Shown here: piece after piece, positions 27,007-40,773 of the stretch
Layout of the letters: each line of letters begins with the position of its first letter
How positions within the stretch are numbered: the first letter of the stretch is position 1
Made by a program: the position numbers and the translations under genes
Assembly: GCF_003369915.1 (NCBI RefSeq)
Contig: NC_046676.1
Location: 6,820,001 to 6,884,000, forward strand
Reading direction: 5' to 3'
Source: Drosophila miranda
Taxonomy: Eukaryota; Arthropoda; Insecta; Diptera; Drosophilidae
Length of the DNA stretch: 64,000 nt
The notes under the pieces: model-generated
The model's database searches: none
What the model was told of the DNA's origin: nothing
Seen by the model: the letters and a program-made list of their open reading frames with translations, nothing else

Positions 27007-27030
<24 letters not shown>
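27006..27030. repeat. TA microsatellite
   Basis: A (TA)n run of about 12 units flanked by gtata and gtatgtatta. Confidence 0.9.
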
Positions 27031-27038
<8 letters not shown>

Positions 27039-27752
27039 TATATATTCGGTTTATTTCGTTCGTTGCATCGCGCACACATCTGTAAATACAACTATAAATG
27101 GCTTTGAAGAGTTTTTCCCATTTCGGTTGATTTTTATGCGTTTGTTTGGGTTGATTTATGTGCAGATGCCAGTCAAATTGATGAATTGCCTTTCAAAGAC
27201 TATCAAATAAAATCAAGAGCAGAGGGAAATGTTTTTACTTTGCCTCTGTGCCTGGTTCAAAATGGAGTTTGGCTATAACTTCATCTACAAGTCAAAGGTA
27301 AATTGGGTCAAATTCCAAGAACAGGTTGAGGTGCTTATAATTCTTGCTAATTATAGTTACACCCGATCTATTAACTAAAGAGAAAGCAACTTAATTTCTA
27401 AGCGGAGATTCTCGATGCCGTTTTTCGGATTCTATTTTGATATGATACTCGTATATTTTCTCCCAAACTTATAATCTCCGCTTTCTTAATGGTACCTTGG
27501 TTTCTATTTAAATAATGCAATAATTTTAGATTAAAACTTAGAATTCTTCGAATTGCAGTATTTAAATAGAGTGTTCTTGTTGATTGTTTCGAATTGAAAA
27601 GGGGCGTAACGGCTCGTCTCATATGGCAATAATCCCTGTATTCGGTCTTTGCTGCCACTCGAGATATTCCATTGTTGTTTTATTATCTTTTTTTCTTTTA
27701 TGCACACAAAATGGAGACTCTATGCAAAACTTAATCAAATATTGTTTAGTAA

Positions 27753-27772
27753 TACACACACACACACACACA
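27753..27772. repeat. CA microsatellite
   Basis: A short (CA)n run of about 10 units in non-coding DNA. Confidence 0.85.
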
Positions 27773-30700
27773 GGGATGCGACCCGACATAAGGTACTTAA
27801 AAAATGATATCAAGTCTGAAAAAGAACACCAAGAAATTGAAAAATAATAACAAAGAGTCACCTTGACAGCCGTTATTGTTGTCGGTCTTACTGCTTCTGC
27901 TTCTGGTGCTGCGTCTGCTGTTCTCTCTCTAATTTAATACGATGAGTTTTCCCCTCCTTCTTTGTATTTTTTTGTTTTTAATTTATCTACCAGCCTGCAG
28001 CACTTTCTGTTCAGCCCCTCCCCCCATCGTGCTACAGCACCTGTCCCGATCCAAATCCAGGGCACTGCCGTTGCCATTATTCAATCTGTTGGTATCATGC
28101 CTGTCATAGTTCCTGATGTTCATGATGTTCGCAAACTACCCTTTCAGAGAGTAGTGTGATATCTGTAGCAAGAAACTTGTTACAATTTCTTTCTAGCTCA
28201 GGATTTCAACTTCAGTTGTAAGGGGCACATCAGATATACACAAATACATATATAAAAATTAAATTAAATTACAAAAATTTACTAAGATAATCTTTTAAGT
28301 AAATCAAAGAAATTCACATTGAAAGGGTATCAAAAGGTGGCCTTAGCATCAGGCTTTTGCTGTTATCGCTGGGATTTTGTTTGTGTTTATGTTTAAATAA
28401 AACATTGTTGGGTGCCCACACACCCCACACTCCAGTGCAGAGACCCACTTTTCGGCATCACCCCCATCTGCTGGCAGAGTCAAGAGCAAGTCATGAGTAA
28501 ATCTTATTATTTTATCCTTTGTTATTGCATTCTGGATGGCTTTTCCTGCCCAGGCTTAGAACCTCTCAGCTCTGGCCCCCTAGCACCCCCATGTTGCCGA
28601 TGTTATCATAAATCTGCATGCTGCTGGGGCATGTTTCGACTGCTCGGGCAGTGATTTGAGCCGGAGTCGGGGCTCCGCTCCGTTCCGCTCCGCCTGCTGT
28701 CCCGCACAATGTCATATGTCGACTGCATCAATATTTGCATTTTGATTGAAACTTACAAGGAGGCAAAAGTCTGTCTGTCCCAATTTGCATATCCTTCCTT
28801 CTGCCAATGCCACTCCTATCCTAATCCCTGGCCAACATACGGCTTAAATGACTTTAAGATATTGGTGACAGTTTTGGGGCTGTCTTGTTAGCTATTTATG
28901 TCTAAATTGGCAAATGGAAAATGGCAATGGTAAAGGCCAAATACAGTTTTGCTGTTAATTTCACTTACAAGGCACATTAAATGCAGACACTGCAACAGGA
29001 GCAGCAGCAGCACCAGCAGCATCAAAAGCCCCCTACAGAAGCCAACAAAATTCTGTTTGTCCATAATCAGTGCAAAGTGCAGTTTCATTTGCAGTTGCAG
29101 CTAAATTCGACTTGGCTATTCGGGCTGCTGCTGCTGCTGCTGGATTCCGCCTCTGCCAAATTAGGTCAAAATGCGTTCAATTCCACATGAAATGTCAAAA
29201 TAAACAAGTTAGCTAACGACCAACCAACAGCTTCCAAAGTTGGCTCTACTCGGAGATGAGCATCTGGCTGGTATTAAATTGTGCCGTGTGTCCATTTGTC
29301 TGAGAAAGCAGGCTTCTTCCAACTGCACTACCATTGTTTTTTTTTAGATTTGATAAATAGTACGTGGATATTTCTTAAAAAGAGGATGTTCTGCATACGG
29401 ATTCTTCTCACTGGGTTTCTGATACCCAGTCTGCTGATTCTGCTAAATCATCTTTAGATGATGCTCATTACTTGGCTGCCTCTGTGTGAGAACTCCCATG
29501 CGAATGCTTCTTTGTGTAAGTATGATGCGGAGACACCCATACTACACTTTCGGATTCTGAGGGGCTTAGGTGGTTTCTGGTATTTCGTCTGCTGATTTTC
29601 CATCATCATCTTATGCCTACTGCATATTCAAAGATCTGAATTCAGGAGGGTGTTTTCCGTTGCATTTGAAATGCTCAATATACTTTAGTCATTATTTTGG
29701 TCAGCCCTGATCTATAGGAAATTACCGGAAGCATCTAAAGTCAAAGAGGGGCCGGTCTGAATCCAGTGGATCCACCCATGTGGCAGGTGTCTTGAAATTT
29801 TATTGGCACTTGCAAATGGCAAAGTTTCAAGTGCCACACGCAGACAGAGAGGAAGGGATGCATTGTAAGCCCAACAATAGAGCGATAATTTGGCTTAATT
29901 AAGCAAAGGCTGAGTACGGGACCTGTGAGTAAAGCCAAGTCGGCTGGTAGGAGGGGGAAAGGAGAGCCCTCCCTCCTACCTAAACAACAGCTGCATTTCA
30001 TTATTATACAATTTTTCAATTACTATTAACTTGATGTGGACTCATTACAAGACTCGGTGACTTCCTCCACTCGTCCCCTCCGACGCACGACTGTTCCCTT
30101 TGGATGGTTTATCGTAATTAATTTTGCGGCTCTGGCTTGTCTACCCCTCTTTCGTCCTGTCGCTTTGTCGCTCTGTTCCTCTCTGGTTATCCTCTCCCTT
30201 TCGCTTGTTCGCTCCCTTAGGCAGACATTTCATTATGAAAATTGTTTATTAAAAAATAAATAGAATTAAACAATAAGCAAGAAGCAAATGGCCAGGACGC
30301 TGTCGCTGTCGCGCTGTCGTCGCTCATACTCGCTTCTCTCGGGGCTTTTCTCGGGCAAGTTTTTCCATCGGAATACTGGTAGAGAGTAGAGTCCCTGTAA
30401 GTTGCGCTTATCACGCAGAATAATCATAAAAAGTTATGCGCTCGCTAATTTGATTAATGGCATTTCCTTGGCCGCAATCCAAATTCATAATGACTCGCCC
30501 AGGCTAGGAAATTATTATTACTTCTAATTACAGCGGGACAACTTCATTAAGCCAGCCTCCAACCGCCATCCTTCGCTCTGATCCATTTGTTGGCCAACAA
30601 AAAATGAACAGAAACTTGGCTCAGCCGTAAAACAATCGCATCTGGCAATCAAATAACGTAAATTATAAAATCTAATTATTGTCTGGCAATGGCTTTTCAA

Positions 30701-30843
30701 CAGCTGTAAAAAATCAAACTCAACTTTTCCCAGCCTTTGATTGTTCAAGCGTCCACCATCGCGTATACCTAACGCAATTAACCCAAAACATAGCCACATA
30801 GAAAATTGATGCAAATTTCTGTAAAAAACAATTAAAAACTACT

Positions 30844-30880
30844 TTTATACCCGGTACTCAAAGAGTATATCCCCCTCGAT
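30844..30880. mobile_element. possible DINE-1/INE-1-like (Helitron) terminal remnant
   Basis: The string TTATACCCGGTACTC followed by AAAGAGTATA resembles the end of the abundant Drosophila DINE-1/INE-1 elements as I remember them (a tataccc start with a small inverted repeat, ACTC...GAGT). Only this short piece is recognisable; the rest of the element is missing or too diverged. The identification is by motif memory and needs a library search. Confidence 0.4.
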
Positions 30881-32460
30881 ATTAAATGGTCTGCTAATAA
30901 ATAGTATCTCAATTTTTAATCGAAATAACAGAGCAACTAAGGTTAAGCTCTTAAATACCCTTCTATGTTTCTGCTACCTTAAACAAGATCTATAATCCTA
31001 GGATGTATAACAAGGCCTAAGTTTATTTATTATTTCCTCGTTGAAGACCGTACCTACCTTATGCTCAATGATCATACGCTTTGTCAGAGCCCTTATTAAT
31101 AGTTGGAGGACAAAGTACACACCAATTGCAAAGTGACTTTACATCAAAATACCTATGGTCCAAATATTCCCAATTAAATTCGGTTTCGTGGAAACAACAC
31201 ATAGATCCTTTGATGCATGAAATGAACTGAAGTTGATAGGATTTGCGTGGGGAAAACCTCTTAGGAGATGTTAATTATGATAGCTGCTATCCTAATTGAG
31301 TCCACCCTGTCTAAGCGAGGCGAGACTCCCCCGCCTTCCCGGAACTCAATCGGTGCAAAGTGGTGTGGCAAACAGTTCCTAAGTTTTATGTCATCTCCAG
31401 CGATTGGATCAGTAAATATTTGCATGCGAGCGAGGACAAAGCCGTGACAAGCAACATGTCCACACAATGATAGTCCATGCCTCATGACCCATTCCCCATT
31501 CCCCTTCATGTGTTACGAGGCAAATAACCAAAAGGGGGGGACTGATACAGAAGCACCACCACTGTGCTGACAAAAGCTGATTATTATGGCAATGACACGC
31601 ATATTGGTCACGTTAGCACGGCATGGCCAGTGTCCAAATGGGTCGTGGCATGCACTTTATAAGCAGCCCGTTTCACCTCCAGTCGCAGTGGCAGTCCCAG
31701 GCCCAGAGCCAGTGCCAGTTCCAGTCCGACTCCCAGACCCGTTAATAACTGAAACGTGCCTCAAATTGGCCGTTCAGCATTAGCGCCCCGATATTTCTGG
31801 CTCTATTTGCCTGCTGATTCCGACAGTCTGCGACTATCACTGCGATTCTGACTGCGACTGGGTCCGCAGGAGATGGCAGAGTGGTGGAAGGGGGGGATGT
31901 GGAAATGGCATGCAAACAGGAAACTCCATTTGGCGGTACCATACCATTCTTTTTGCTCCATTGGTTGCGTGCAAATTTCTAGTCCCAAGTCTTGGGCTCC
32001 ACTCACGTTTCCCCACTTATTACGCAGGCCTGGGGCTTTGCATGACTCGCCCTGATTCCGTTCCTAACTCCGCCTTAAAATGTTCCCCGACTGTTCCTTC
32101 GACTGCCGCTAATTGCATGCATGACTGTTGTATCAATACCATCGATCTCATCTCAGTGGGATAGTTTTCTCTAGCCCAGGGCGATGGCGATGTCTGATGA
32201 TGCTGATGGATGCGCTGGAGAGGCCCCAGTGGAGCACAAAATAGCTCCAGGCATAAACCCCAAAGCTAGCAGGGGGACAAGCAGAACCAGCGACTGCAAA
32301 ATTGCATAATTAATCATGCGCGCATAAAAATGTCAACTGAGGGGGGGTGGGTTATCTTGTGGGATGCAAGAAACGCGGCAACATGTTGCTGCTATCCTCC
32401 CGTGCTCTCTCCAATTCACTGCTCCAGCAACAGCATCAGCAGGAGCAGCAGTTGCAACAG

Positions 32461-32530
32461 TTGCAAGAAACAGATAGAGGGAGATAGAGATAGAGGGGGA
32501 GGGGGAGGGGGAGAGAGACAGACAGAGAGA
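32461..32530. repeat. purine-rich GA/GGGGGA tract
   Basis: A strand-asymmetric purine run mixing gatagaggg, gggggag and gagagacaga units. Such tracts can form non-B DNA or bind GAGA factor; it is otherwise unremarkable. Confidence 0.75.
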
Positions 32531-35500
32531 GAAGTTTGGATCTGCCACATCCCTATCCCTGCCACCTCTCCTGTGGAGCAGCAGTGCAACGTCGAACATT
32601 TACAAACGAATCAAATTTGCATCAGAATTTCATTTATCTTGTTTTGCTACTTTTGTGTGGATTTTCAACTCACAGACAGGGAGTGGTAGAAGGAGAAACG
32701 GGAAGAGAGTGAAAAAGAGATAGAGGGGAGAGATAGGGGAAAAAGGGAAAGATAACCGAGGGTCAGAGAAATGGCATAATAGTGAAATTGCATTTGGCCA
32801 GTTTGTAAAATCAGAAATAACTAGTAAAATAGTTCTGGGCGAACAGACGGTGGGGAGAATTTATCGAACCTTTCTTTAGAGTAGATCGCTATGCAACATG
32901 TGTTCTCTAACTGAAACCCACAACGGAGGCATAGCTCTGCACTGGAGTGAACCTCTCCGCTGCAGCCTTCGATCTGCCCATCGTCTTCCCCTCTTCTGCC
33001 AATCTTGCCAATCCCACCTTTTTCTCGTTTATTAATGCCAACTTCCAAAAAACCGCCAGAAGCTATGCAAGGAAAAAACACATAATAAATTGAGGGAGAC
33101 AGTGTCCAGAAAGGACTTTAATGAAATAAAACATTGTACTCTGTGCAACCGTGGTCTTTTTTGTGGCTCTCGGAATCTTTGTGTGTGTGCAACAAAGTTA
33201 ATAACCGTTTTATGAGTCTATTAAAAAGGGATAATCGCCGGGTTCAGGATGATGTCTAGGCTGTCCTGCCCTGTGTATGGCACTTATGTAAATGTTTCCC
33301 CCAAAAACACAGCCTGAAACGAAACCAGAAAAAAAAACTCCCATCATCAACTGTGGATGAGAGGAGGGGCAGTAAACTATGGCCAAAACTCTAATCGCTT
33401 GCCGCTGCCTACACATACACACTTGTGTGTATATAGGGTGGGGCTCGTATATTATTCATCCCAGCCGACCTTTACGCTGCCCCCAGCCTCAGTCCCCTTC
33501 TATACACCTCAAATAAATAAACAAGTTCAGGGGTCAAAGCCTGGAGGAAAGGGCAACTTAAAAATTGTTTTTTATTTGCCGGCCCTCTCTTTTTAATGAC
33601 TGTACACAGTGCGTAAATCAAACCGCTTGTGAAAGGGGCCAAAAATTATGTAGATTAAGCATCCAACAACCAAACCACATAAAAAAGGGTTCCACTATAC
33701 AGTATATATGTACATACATATGTGTATCTATATCTACGAGTATGTAAGAGCATGTGCCTGTGCGGGATAGATATTATTTATGGTGATATGTGCCCGACAA
33801 GCTGGCAGCATAATAAATTATGAAAATGCCACAAAATCTACAGAGTTTTCGTGCGCATTTTGTGTTTATTTTTATTTATTTTTTTTTGGCCAGTTACAGG
33901 TGGAGCTTGTTGTGGCTTAGGCCATTACATCCTCCTATCCTCATCCATTATCCCTCTGCTAAGTGGGCAGAAATCAATAGTCCTTTCAGGCAGAGCCATA
34001 CAGCCACCAAGGGGGGATTGATTTAATTAATTGTGTTGCTAATAAATAGTTCTCTAAACGTGGCCAGGAGCAGCGGTCGCGGTTAATAGTGGGCCTTTTA
34101 AGTGCATGTGCAACATGCGGTATGTGTGGCATGCATGGAAAACTTCGCCAGCGGGAAACTTCTTAAATCTAATGCATACGAAGGCAACTTCCTTTTTCCG
34201 TTGGGCATAAATAATAGCAAAAGCGGTTGTCCTGCGCTTTACACTGAAAGAAAATACTCAAGAAATGGAGGAATAATTAAAATCACTATTTTTCCACTTC
34301 CCCAACATATTTCGGGAGACTAAAAGAATACATAGCTTACCGTACTATGCCCAAACATAGAGGCATTCTTCCGAGTGTAATTTCATCCTTCCTGAACCAC
34401 AGGCAATTGAGCAACACTCATACGCAGCGTACGCCCCAAACTTCGCAGCAGCTGCCACTAAATATTAAACACATATATATTATAAGCCATATCTTTGTGG
34501 CTCTGCATCTCCATATGCACATTCCGGGCCCTGTTTTGGCCAAGAGAGCGGAGAACGCGAGACCAGTAACCAAACGGGGGCCGGCCCAGACACTTCCGGC
34601 ATCAGCACCAACAGCAACAGCAATAGCAAACACTGAGCCAAGTTAGCAGCCACTTGGCTTGTGCCAGCGAAGAGTACCACAAAGAATGGCTCTATTCACC
34701 CACATATATGCGCATATGATGGTGTTTATCTGCTCCTGTTGGACCACAACATATGCTGATATGAAAAATATTACTTCCGGCATTTCATTTTGGGTTCTTC
34801 ATGCCTAAGCCGCAGAAGCAAAACTTCCCTTGCCCCAGCCAGAGCCAGAGCTACTTGATTCCAGGAAATAAGGACTTGGGGCAGCTTTCATTAAAAGCCA
34901 AAGCGAACGCCTGCTAATACAGGAGACATGCGGCTTGAACCCCTACAACCTCAAGGCATTTACTTATCAGGGAATTACCTGCTCCAAAATCTGGACCTGG
35001 AGCTGAAACATTGGTCTAAGCTGGAAAATGCGTAATTAACAACTGTTCGACACTGTCCTGTCCGATGTCCATTTCCCATTTACCATTCCCCTGCTTCCCA
35101 GACAGACTTTCTGCGTCAGAATGCGGCTAGACGGCATAAATCTGGCCAGTTGCAGGGGTAACAGCTGCAGCCGCAGCAGCAGAGTCCTTCCCAACTACTC
35201 ACTTGGCAAATTACCGTATGTGCCTTGTTGATGTTTGCCCTGGCCAAAGCCACAACCAAAGCCAGCCCCAGGACTAGGCCTGGGCCAAATACTGCAGTTG
35301 GCAATCGTAATGTGACTAAAAGAAGCTAACTGGAACTACGAGCATTCTTCAAAATGGCTAGGAATCCATAAAGTGAGTGAAGAGAATCCTAATTCTGCCT
35401 TCCTTCCTGCCATCCTGCCACAACCATTCAATCAACAAATTTAATAGCCATGTCCACGTCCAATGTTAAAATTCCTTTTGCATCTCGATATTTATTAAAT

Positions 35501-38500
35501 GTTTAGGATGAATATCGAGTGGAAATCATTTTGTGCAACGGATTAAATCATATTTTTGTGAGTTATCAATTTGGATGTTTAGAAATGCATAAAGTTGGCG
35601 AATATTCGGGGGGTGTCTGTTTGATTTGGGGCCCTCTCTGTGGTTGTTGTCCCCACTTTGCGGCAGCCAATTAAATAAGCAACATTCAGATGTATAGATG
35701 CACACAAATACCCACAATGACAATGTTGCACGCACTAAACTGCTAATTGACATGTAAGCGCAACGATTGCCTATCAACAGCGACAGCAAATGTATAAAAT
35801 AGCAACAATTTCAACCATAACGACAACATCGAGCAAGCAATAACTATTAAACATAGATATCGACAATGGGAAAATTCAATTGTTGTGCAAATTGATTTCA
35901 AATGTCACATAAACGTCAAACTTTTGCACTGCATGGCTACTTTTTCCCCCATCGATCTCTGCACCGCTGGGTATCTACGAGTATCTATCTACCGCTCTGG
36001 CCAACCACACAACCTCACATCCAGCGTCCCTTTTTTCCTTCTCTGCTTTGGCCACACACTAACAAGCTCTTGACTTTTGGCTATACTCGGAGTTAGATAA
36101 ATGGTGCGACTGGATGCGAGGCGAGAGCATGAATTTAGGTGAGAACCAATCAATAATCACGTTCGCTTTGGGTATCCGCTTCCTCGCCCATCTACGGCTC
36201 TCTTCTGGCTACTGGCTCCTGGCTCCTGGCAAAGATGAAAAATGACGGATGTCAGGCAGGGAGCAGTAGCAGCGCCAAAGAGGGGAGTACCAAGTGTGCC
36301 GGAGAAGGAAGATGACTTTGATTTACTTGACGGCGAGCTGGCCAGTATCGACAGTTTGACACAAATCACAGCTGAGAGGCATTTTAAATGTCAGCCTATG
36401 GCAAGAGTGAAAGTTTGCCCCAGTTTTCGGAGAGCTGGTCCTAAACCAAAAGCCACACTCTGCGGCAGGTAGCAGAGACCCAGGCAGGAGCGAACAGATT
36501 TTTGTAGCACACTTTTTGAGGCAGGACAAACTTTCACTTCGAATAACATTCGGGCTTATGCTGGCCAGTGCACACACTCGTGGCACCACGAAGGACCATC
36601 TGAAGTCAAGTCTAATGTGTTGGCCGTCTACCTACTGGGAATACACAAAAGCCGCCTCAGTCGCCAGGCGCATTTAATCGTTATTAACGGGAACTTTTTG
36701 CGCACACGTGTGTGAAAAAATAATAATAAATATGTGTACATTGGGAGAGAATTATGGGAGAAAGGCATAAAGCAAAGTCCAAATTGAAACAGAATCGGGG
36801 CGGCACCGCAGATGAGCGGATTCACGTGCCGTAGATTTTCCGTCGCGCAACTCCGCCCCAGTCTCAGTGACAGTTGGCCGGAATTCAGGCAGCTGGGAGC
36901 TGGGACCTGGGACCGAGATTCCGCTTTGTTTTGTTTGTGATGATATCTTGGAAGATGGCTAAGCAGCAATTGGCTTTCATTAGGCCTGCTGGATGCTGAC
37001 AGGATTTGTCAGACATTTGTCAAATTCGGAGCGCATCAAACTTTTCTCTGTTTTATATTCTTTTCCTTTCTTTTGTTTGAATTTTTGGGCTTTTGTCAAA
37101 GAAAATCCAAATTCGCGATATATCAAAGGTGCACTTACACATCCACTCATACATACACATACAAGGACGCATATCCATACATATATGTATACAGGTGAAT
37201 GGATGCATACGTATAAGTGTGGCCCAAGTATTATTCCGAATGCAAGCCGGTCATGACAATGGCCAGCATCCAAGACACAGTGGTTCACAGTCATGTAAAA
37301 AGAGTGGATTACTAATATAATTAACTATTTTCTGATATTTTGACACTTGCCTCACTGTGCAGGGATTTGTGGTTGACTTTAGTTGGCTTTTCTCTCACTG
37401 CGAGTATCTGTGTGTTGCGCGCGAGTGTGTGTGAGCCATGGCGACAACTTCATCACTCAATGGCCGCGGTCGCTGCTTGTGCTGACAGATACAAATTATG
37501 ATTGATTGGGGACAAATTTGCCCGCTCTCTCCAGCGCACTCTCTCTTTCTCTTCCTGCTTTTCTCTCTGAAATCTGGACTTTCCTTTAAGGCAGCATTGC
37601 TCCCGCTTTGGCCAATAAATTCGCATTAGCATTAAGTTGCATAAATATATCATAGGGAAATCTGTTGGAATTTATTGCTAGTGTTTTAAATAAATTTAGA
37701 TCGTCACTTCATAAATAACTCCCTCAGTCCGGCGTTATTTAGCTCCGAGACGAGACTATTAAAATTTAATTCCCAGAAAAAACAGGGCATTTATTGAAAT
37801 TAAACTCCTTGCTCCTGTTCCTGTTCCTGCCCAGTCAAGCCAACCAATCATAAATCATCTGGTCAGCTTCAATACAGGACAGCACTGGAAAGGACAGTAC
37901 AGGACAGGACACGAAGGCGGGACAACAACTGCAAGCAGTCGAGAGAAATAGCATGAGAAAAAGGAAAAAAACTGGTCCTGGGCCCATTACACGCTCACTT
38001 GCTCAGATAATTGTTGATGGCCAGTCCTGTCTGGTGAGGGATATGCTGTGGGAGTGTCAGTATGGGGAAGAGACACCTCCACCGCTTCCTCAGAGTTATA
38101 AATCATAATGAAATAGTTTCTGGGGGAACTGGGAAAATGCTATAATTTTCGTAGTCAAATCGCCAATCGAAATGCGCACCTTTCGAGATAATTCTCAATA
38201 ATTAGAAGCATTCAAGTTTAAGAAATCCTTTTAGCTGACTTAACAGATAGGGATAGATCTGGTCTCGGGGCAAAAATTGAGTTTCGCCTCTTGTTAATAA
38301 ATCATAAATTGCCCTGGCATCCCCATGGCCTTGTCTCGTCTTCAGCCTGTGGATGGCTGGCTCTGCCTTCCTACTGATTGCAAAAGTTAAATGAGCTTAA
38401 AGTTTTTTTTCGTGTTTTTCGTGTTCTTTGTGTTTTAAGCGGCTTAGCAGGGCGCTTTGACTGTGCTACGCTACTTGTGCCCGAAACTTGTTCGGCTTTG

Positions 38501-40749
38501 CATATTGATGCGGCATTAGGTGGCACAAGTTGCGGATCTGTTGTAGCAACAAGTCCCGCTGTCGCAACTATGTATGAAGAGCTGTGGCAGGGCGATAAAT
38601 TCTTCCTCGCACACGCACTATATGCCGCCTTGAGGCAGGCTGCACATTGACATTCAGATGGCATCCGCATCCGCCACAGATATAGATGGGGGCAAAAGAT
38701 ACAGGGTGAGATATTGATAGGAAGAGGATGTGGCTGTGGCTGTGGGAATGGGACTTTTATGCCAGCCATAAAATTGCCGCCTGCATATCGGTTTCGCTCT
38801 GTTTGGCCATTAGCTTTTGTTTTATTTTATTATGCCTGGCACTCGCTGCTGTGTCACTGCCATTTTGGCCATTTTTGCCACAGCTTTGTGTACTCGACAT
38901 TGTTATTTTTGTTGTTGCACTAAATCAAAGTGTCGTTTGACTGCGGCATGCAAAGGCGAGGCGAGCAAATCAACCATCCAGCCATCCCCTGCGAAAAACA
39001 AAAGGAGAGGGAAAGTTTATTGGCATTCCCGATTTTTATGGCCTCATTTTGGCCCCTTGCATAACAATTAGCCAGAATGATTCGATTCGATTTCATTTCA
39101 TTTAATTCTCTCGTACTATAGCTTTTTGTTCGCTTTAGACTGCGGAAACGGTAAAGGAAAATAATCAGAGCAAAACGAGCGGCACATTAGCAGACACACA
39201 TGAGTGAAAGAAATTATCTTTCTACAAAAGAGAACTGCGAGTGTCCTGAATTAAAAATTGTAGCCAAACTAAAAAAGATTATCCCATTAATAAATATCAA
39301 CGGGCTTCTTTCACACTGTGCGGCAGAGATTTTGTACATTGCACGACAAAAATTAGGTTGAAGACCAGGTTGAGTAATTAGATGCCATCCTCATATTTCA
39401 AATGTGCAGTATACCCCTAAATCTTGAATAGAAAATTGAAAAGAGAATTGTATCAAGCCAAATTTGAAGTTTTCTATAATTTTAACTGTTTATTCAACTT
39501 TGTAGAATCCTCCGTCACACAGAGTCATCAAAATCAGGTATTTTCAGGTGGTGCTCGGGAGAGTGTTGGCCACACTGTTTGACTTCGGTTAACTTGTGGT
39601 GGCTCTCTCTCACAGTCGGGTCTCCTGATTTTGTTAATGTTAGAATGTTTTCTAAAACGCAAATACTGGACAGGCATTTTCCACTCAATGGCACTCAGCT
39701 ACAGCAAGGACCACGTTCTAAGATTCTACGATTCTCTCTGAGGCAATTGAAAAGGCAAATGGCAAGAATAAAGGAGCAGTAAAGCATACACTGAGAATAT
39801 TCTTGTAGTAATTTCATGCACAGCCAAATACACTGAGAATAATCTTTTGCTCCGTGATATATTTCTGCATAAATTGTATGCACAAAACACAGAAAAGCAT
39901 TCATTTGATCATTTTCCATAGTTTTCCAATGGACAGACACAGACACCATCATATGTACAGCATATGTACAAACTGGGAATACTCGTACAAATATCAAATA
40001 AATAACAGCGCAGTGAACCGCGAGAGCTGGTAAATGTGCAAAAGTACACAAAGAAAATAGGAATAACAATTTTGTGCAGACGAAAAACGGATAAAAAATG
40101 GGATGCAAAATAAAATAGAAATATTTAACGGAAAACATAGTATGGGGGACTTTTTTGTACGGATTGTGTTTGGCCCGTTGCACGGCATTTGCATAGAAAG
40201 ATTCAAATTAAGCCAAAATGTGCAAAACGCTGTGAATGGTGCCCCGCCCCCGCCACAGCATTTCTATCTCACTTGCTTTATCTGTCTGTCTTCTGCATTT
40301 TTTTCGGCCATCTCTTTCTAGCCATATTGGGTTCTGGCTGGTGCAACAAATGAAATGGTCAAATAGAAGCAGGACAATGAAATCGCCAGCTGAAAATGAG
40401 CAGCCAAAGCAGTTGACAGAGATAACAAAGAGAGAGAAAGGGAGTGCGAGAGGGGGGTGATAGAGAGTGCAATCGAGTGCTTAAAGTGTTCGTCTAATGA
40501 CAAAGCAAATTGTGTGTATTTGCACAAGAAGAGCAGCAAAAACAGCAACAACGACGACTGGCTGAACAACAGTCAAACAAACAAGCATCCAGGAGCAATC
40601 ATTGGAAAAGTTTTTAAAGTTTTCTGCAATTTTCCTGAGCCATGAGCTGCCGTTGCAATTGAATTAATCATGGGATATTCCCCTGCTCCCTGCCAACCAC
40701 AAGTGGAAGCAGCTCAACCGGAACTTAACTTTTCAGCACTTCTTTCTTC

Positions 40750-40773
40750 CTCTCTCTCTCTCTCTCTCTCTCT
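40750..40773. repeat. CT microsatellite
   Basis: A (CT)n run of about 12 units followed by ttcag. It resembles a splice acceptor but no coding exon follows. Confidence 0.85.

Larger units (their letters stand above)
22918..30840. other. long intergenic or intronic stretch, left part, no gene supported
   Basis: I find no exon with convincing codon pattern and splice sites. Simple repeats are frequent: CCTGCC units at 24263-24298, CA at 24501-24533, TA at 27006-27030, CA at 27753-27772, and CCAT-type repeats near 26085-26115 and 26940-26990. A TACTCGTA octamer lies at 27446. The rest is AT-rich single-copy DNA that could hold enhancers or a long intron of a gene reaching beyond the window. Confidence 0.5.

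Noticed and set aside
38371..38769. Overlapping open frames on both strands
   Set aside because: Neither has a recognisable domain, promoter or splice partner; the overlap suggests chance.
39695..40183. 162-codon minus-strand frame rich in hydrophobic residues and cysteine
   Set aside because: It resembles translation of AT-rich non-coding DNA; I considered a chemoreceptor fragment but saw no TY-xx-QF motif or exon partner.
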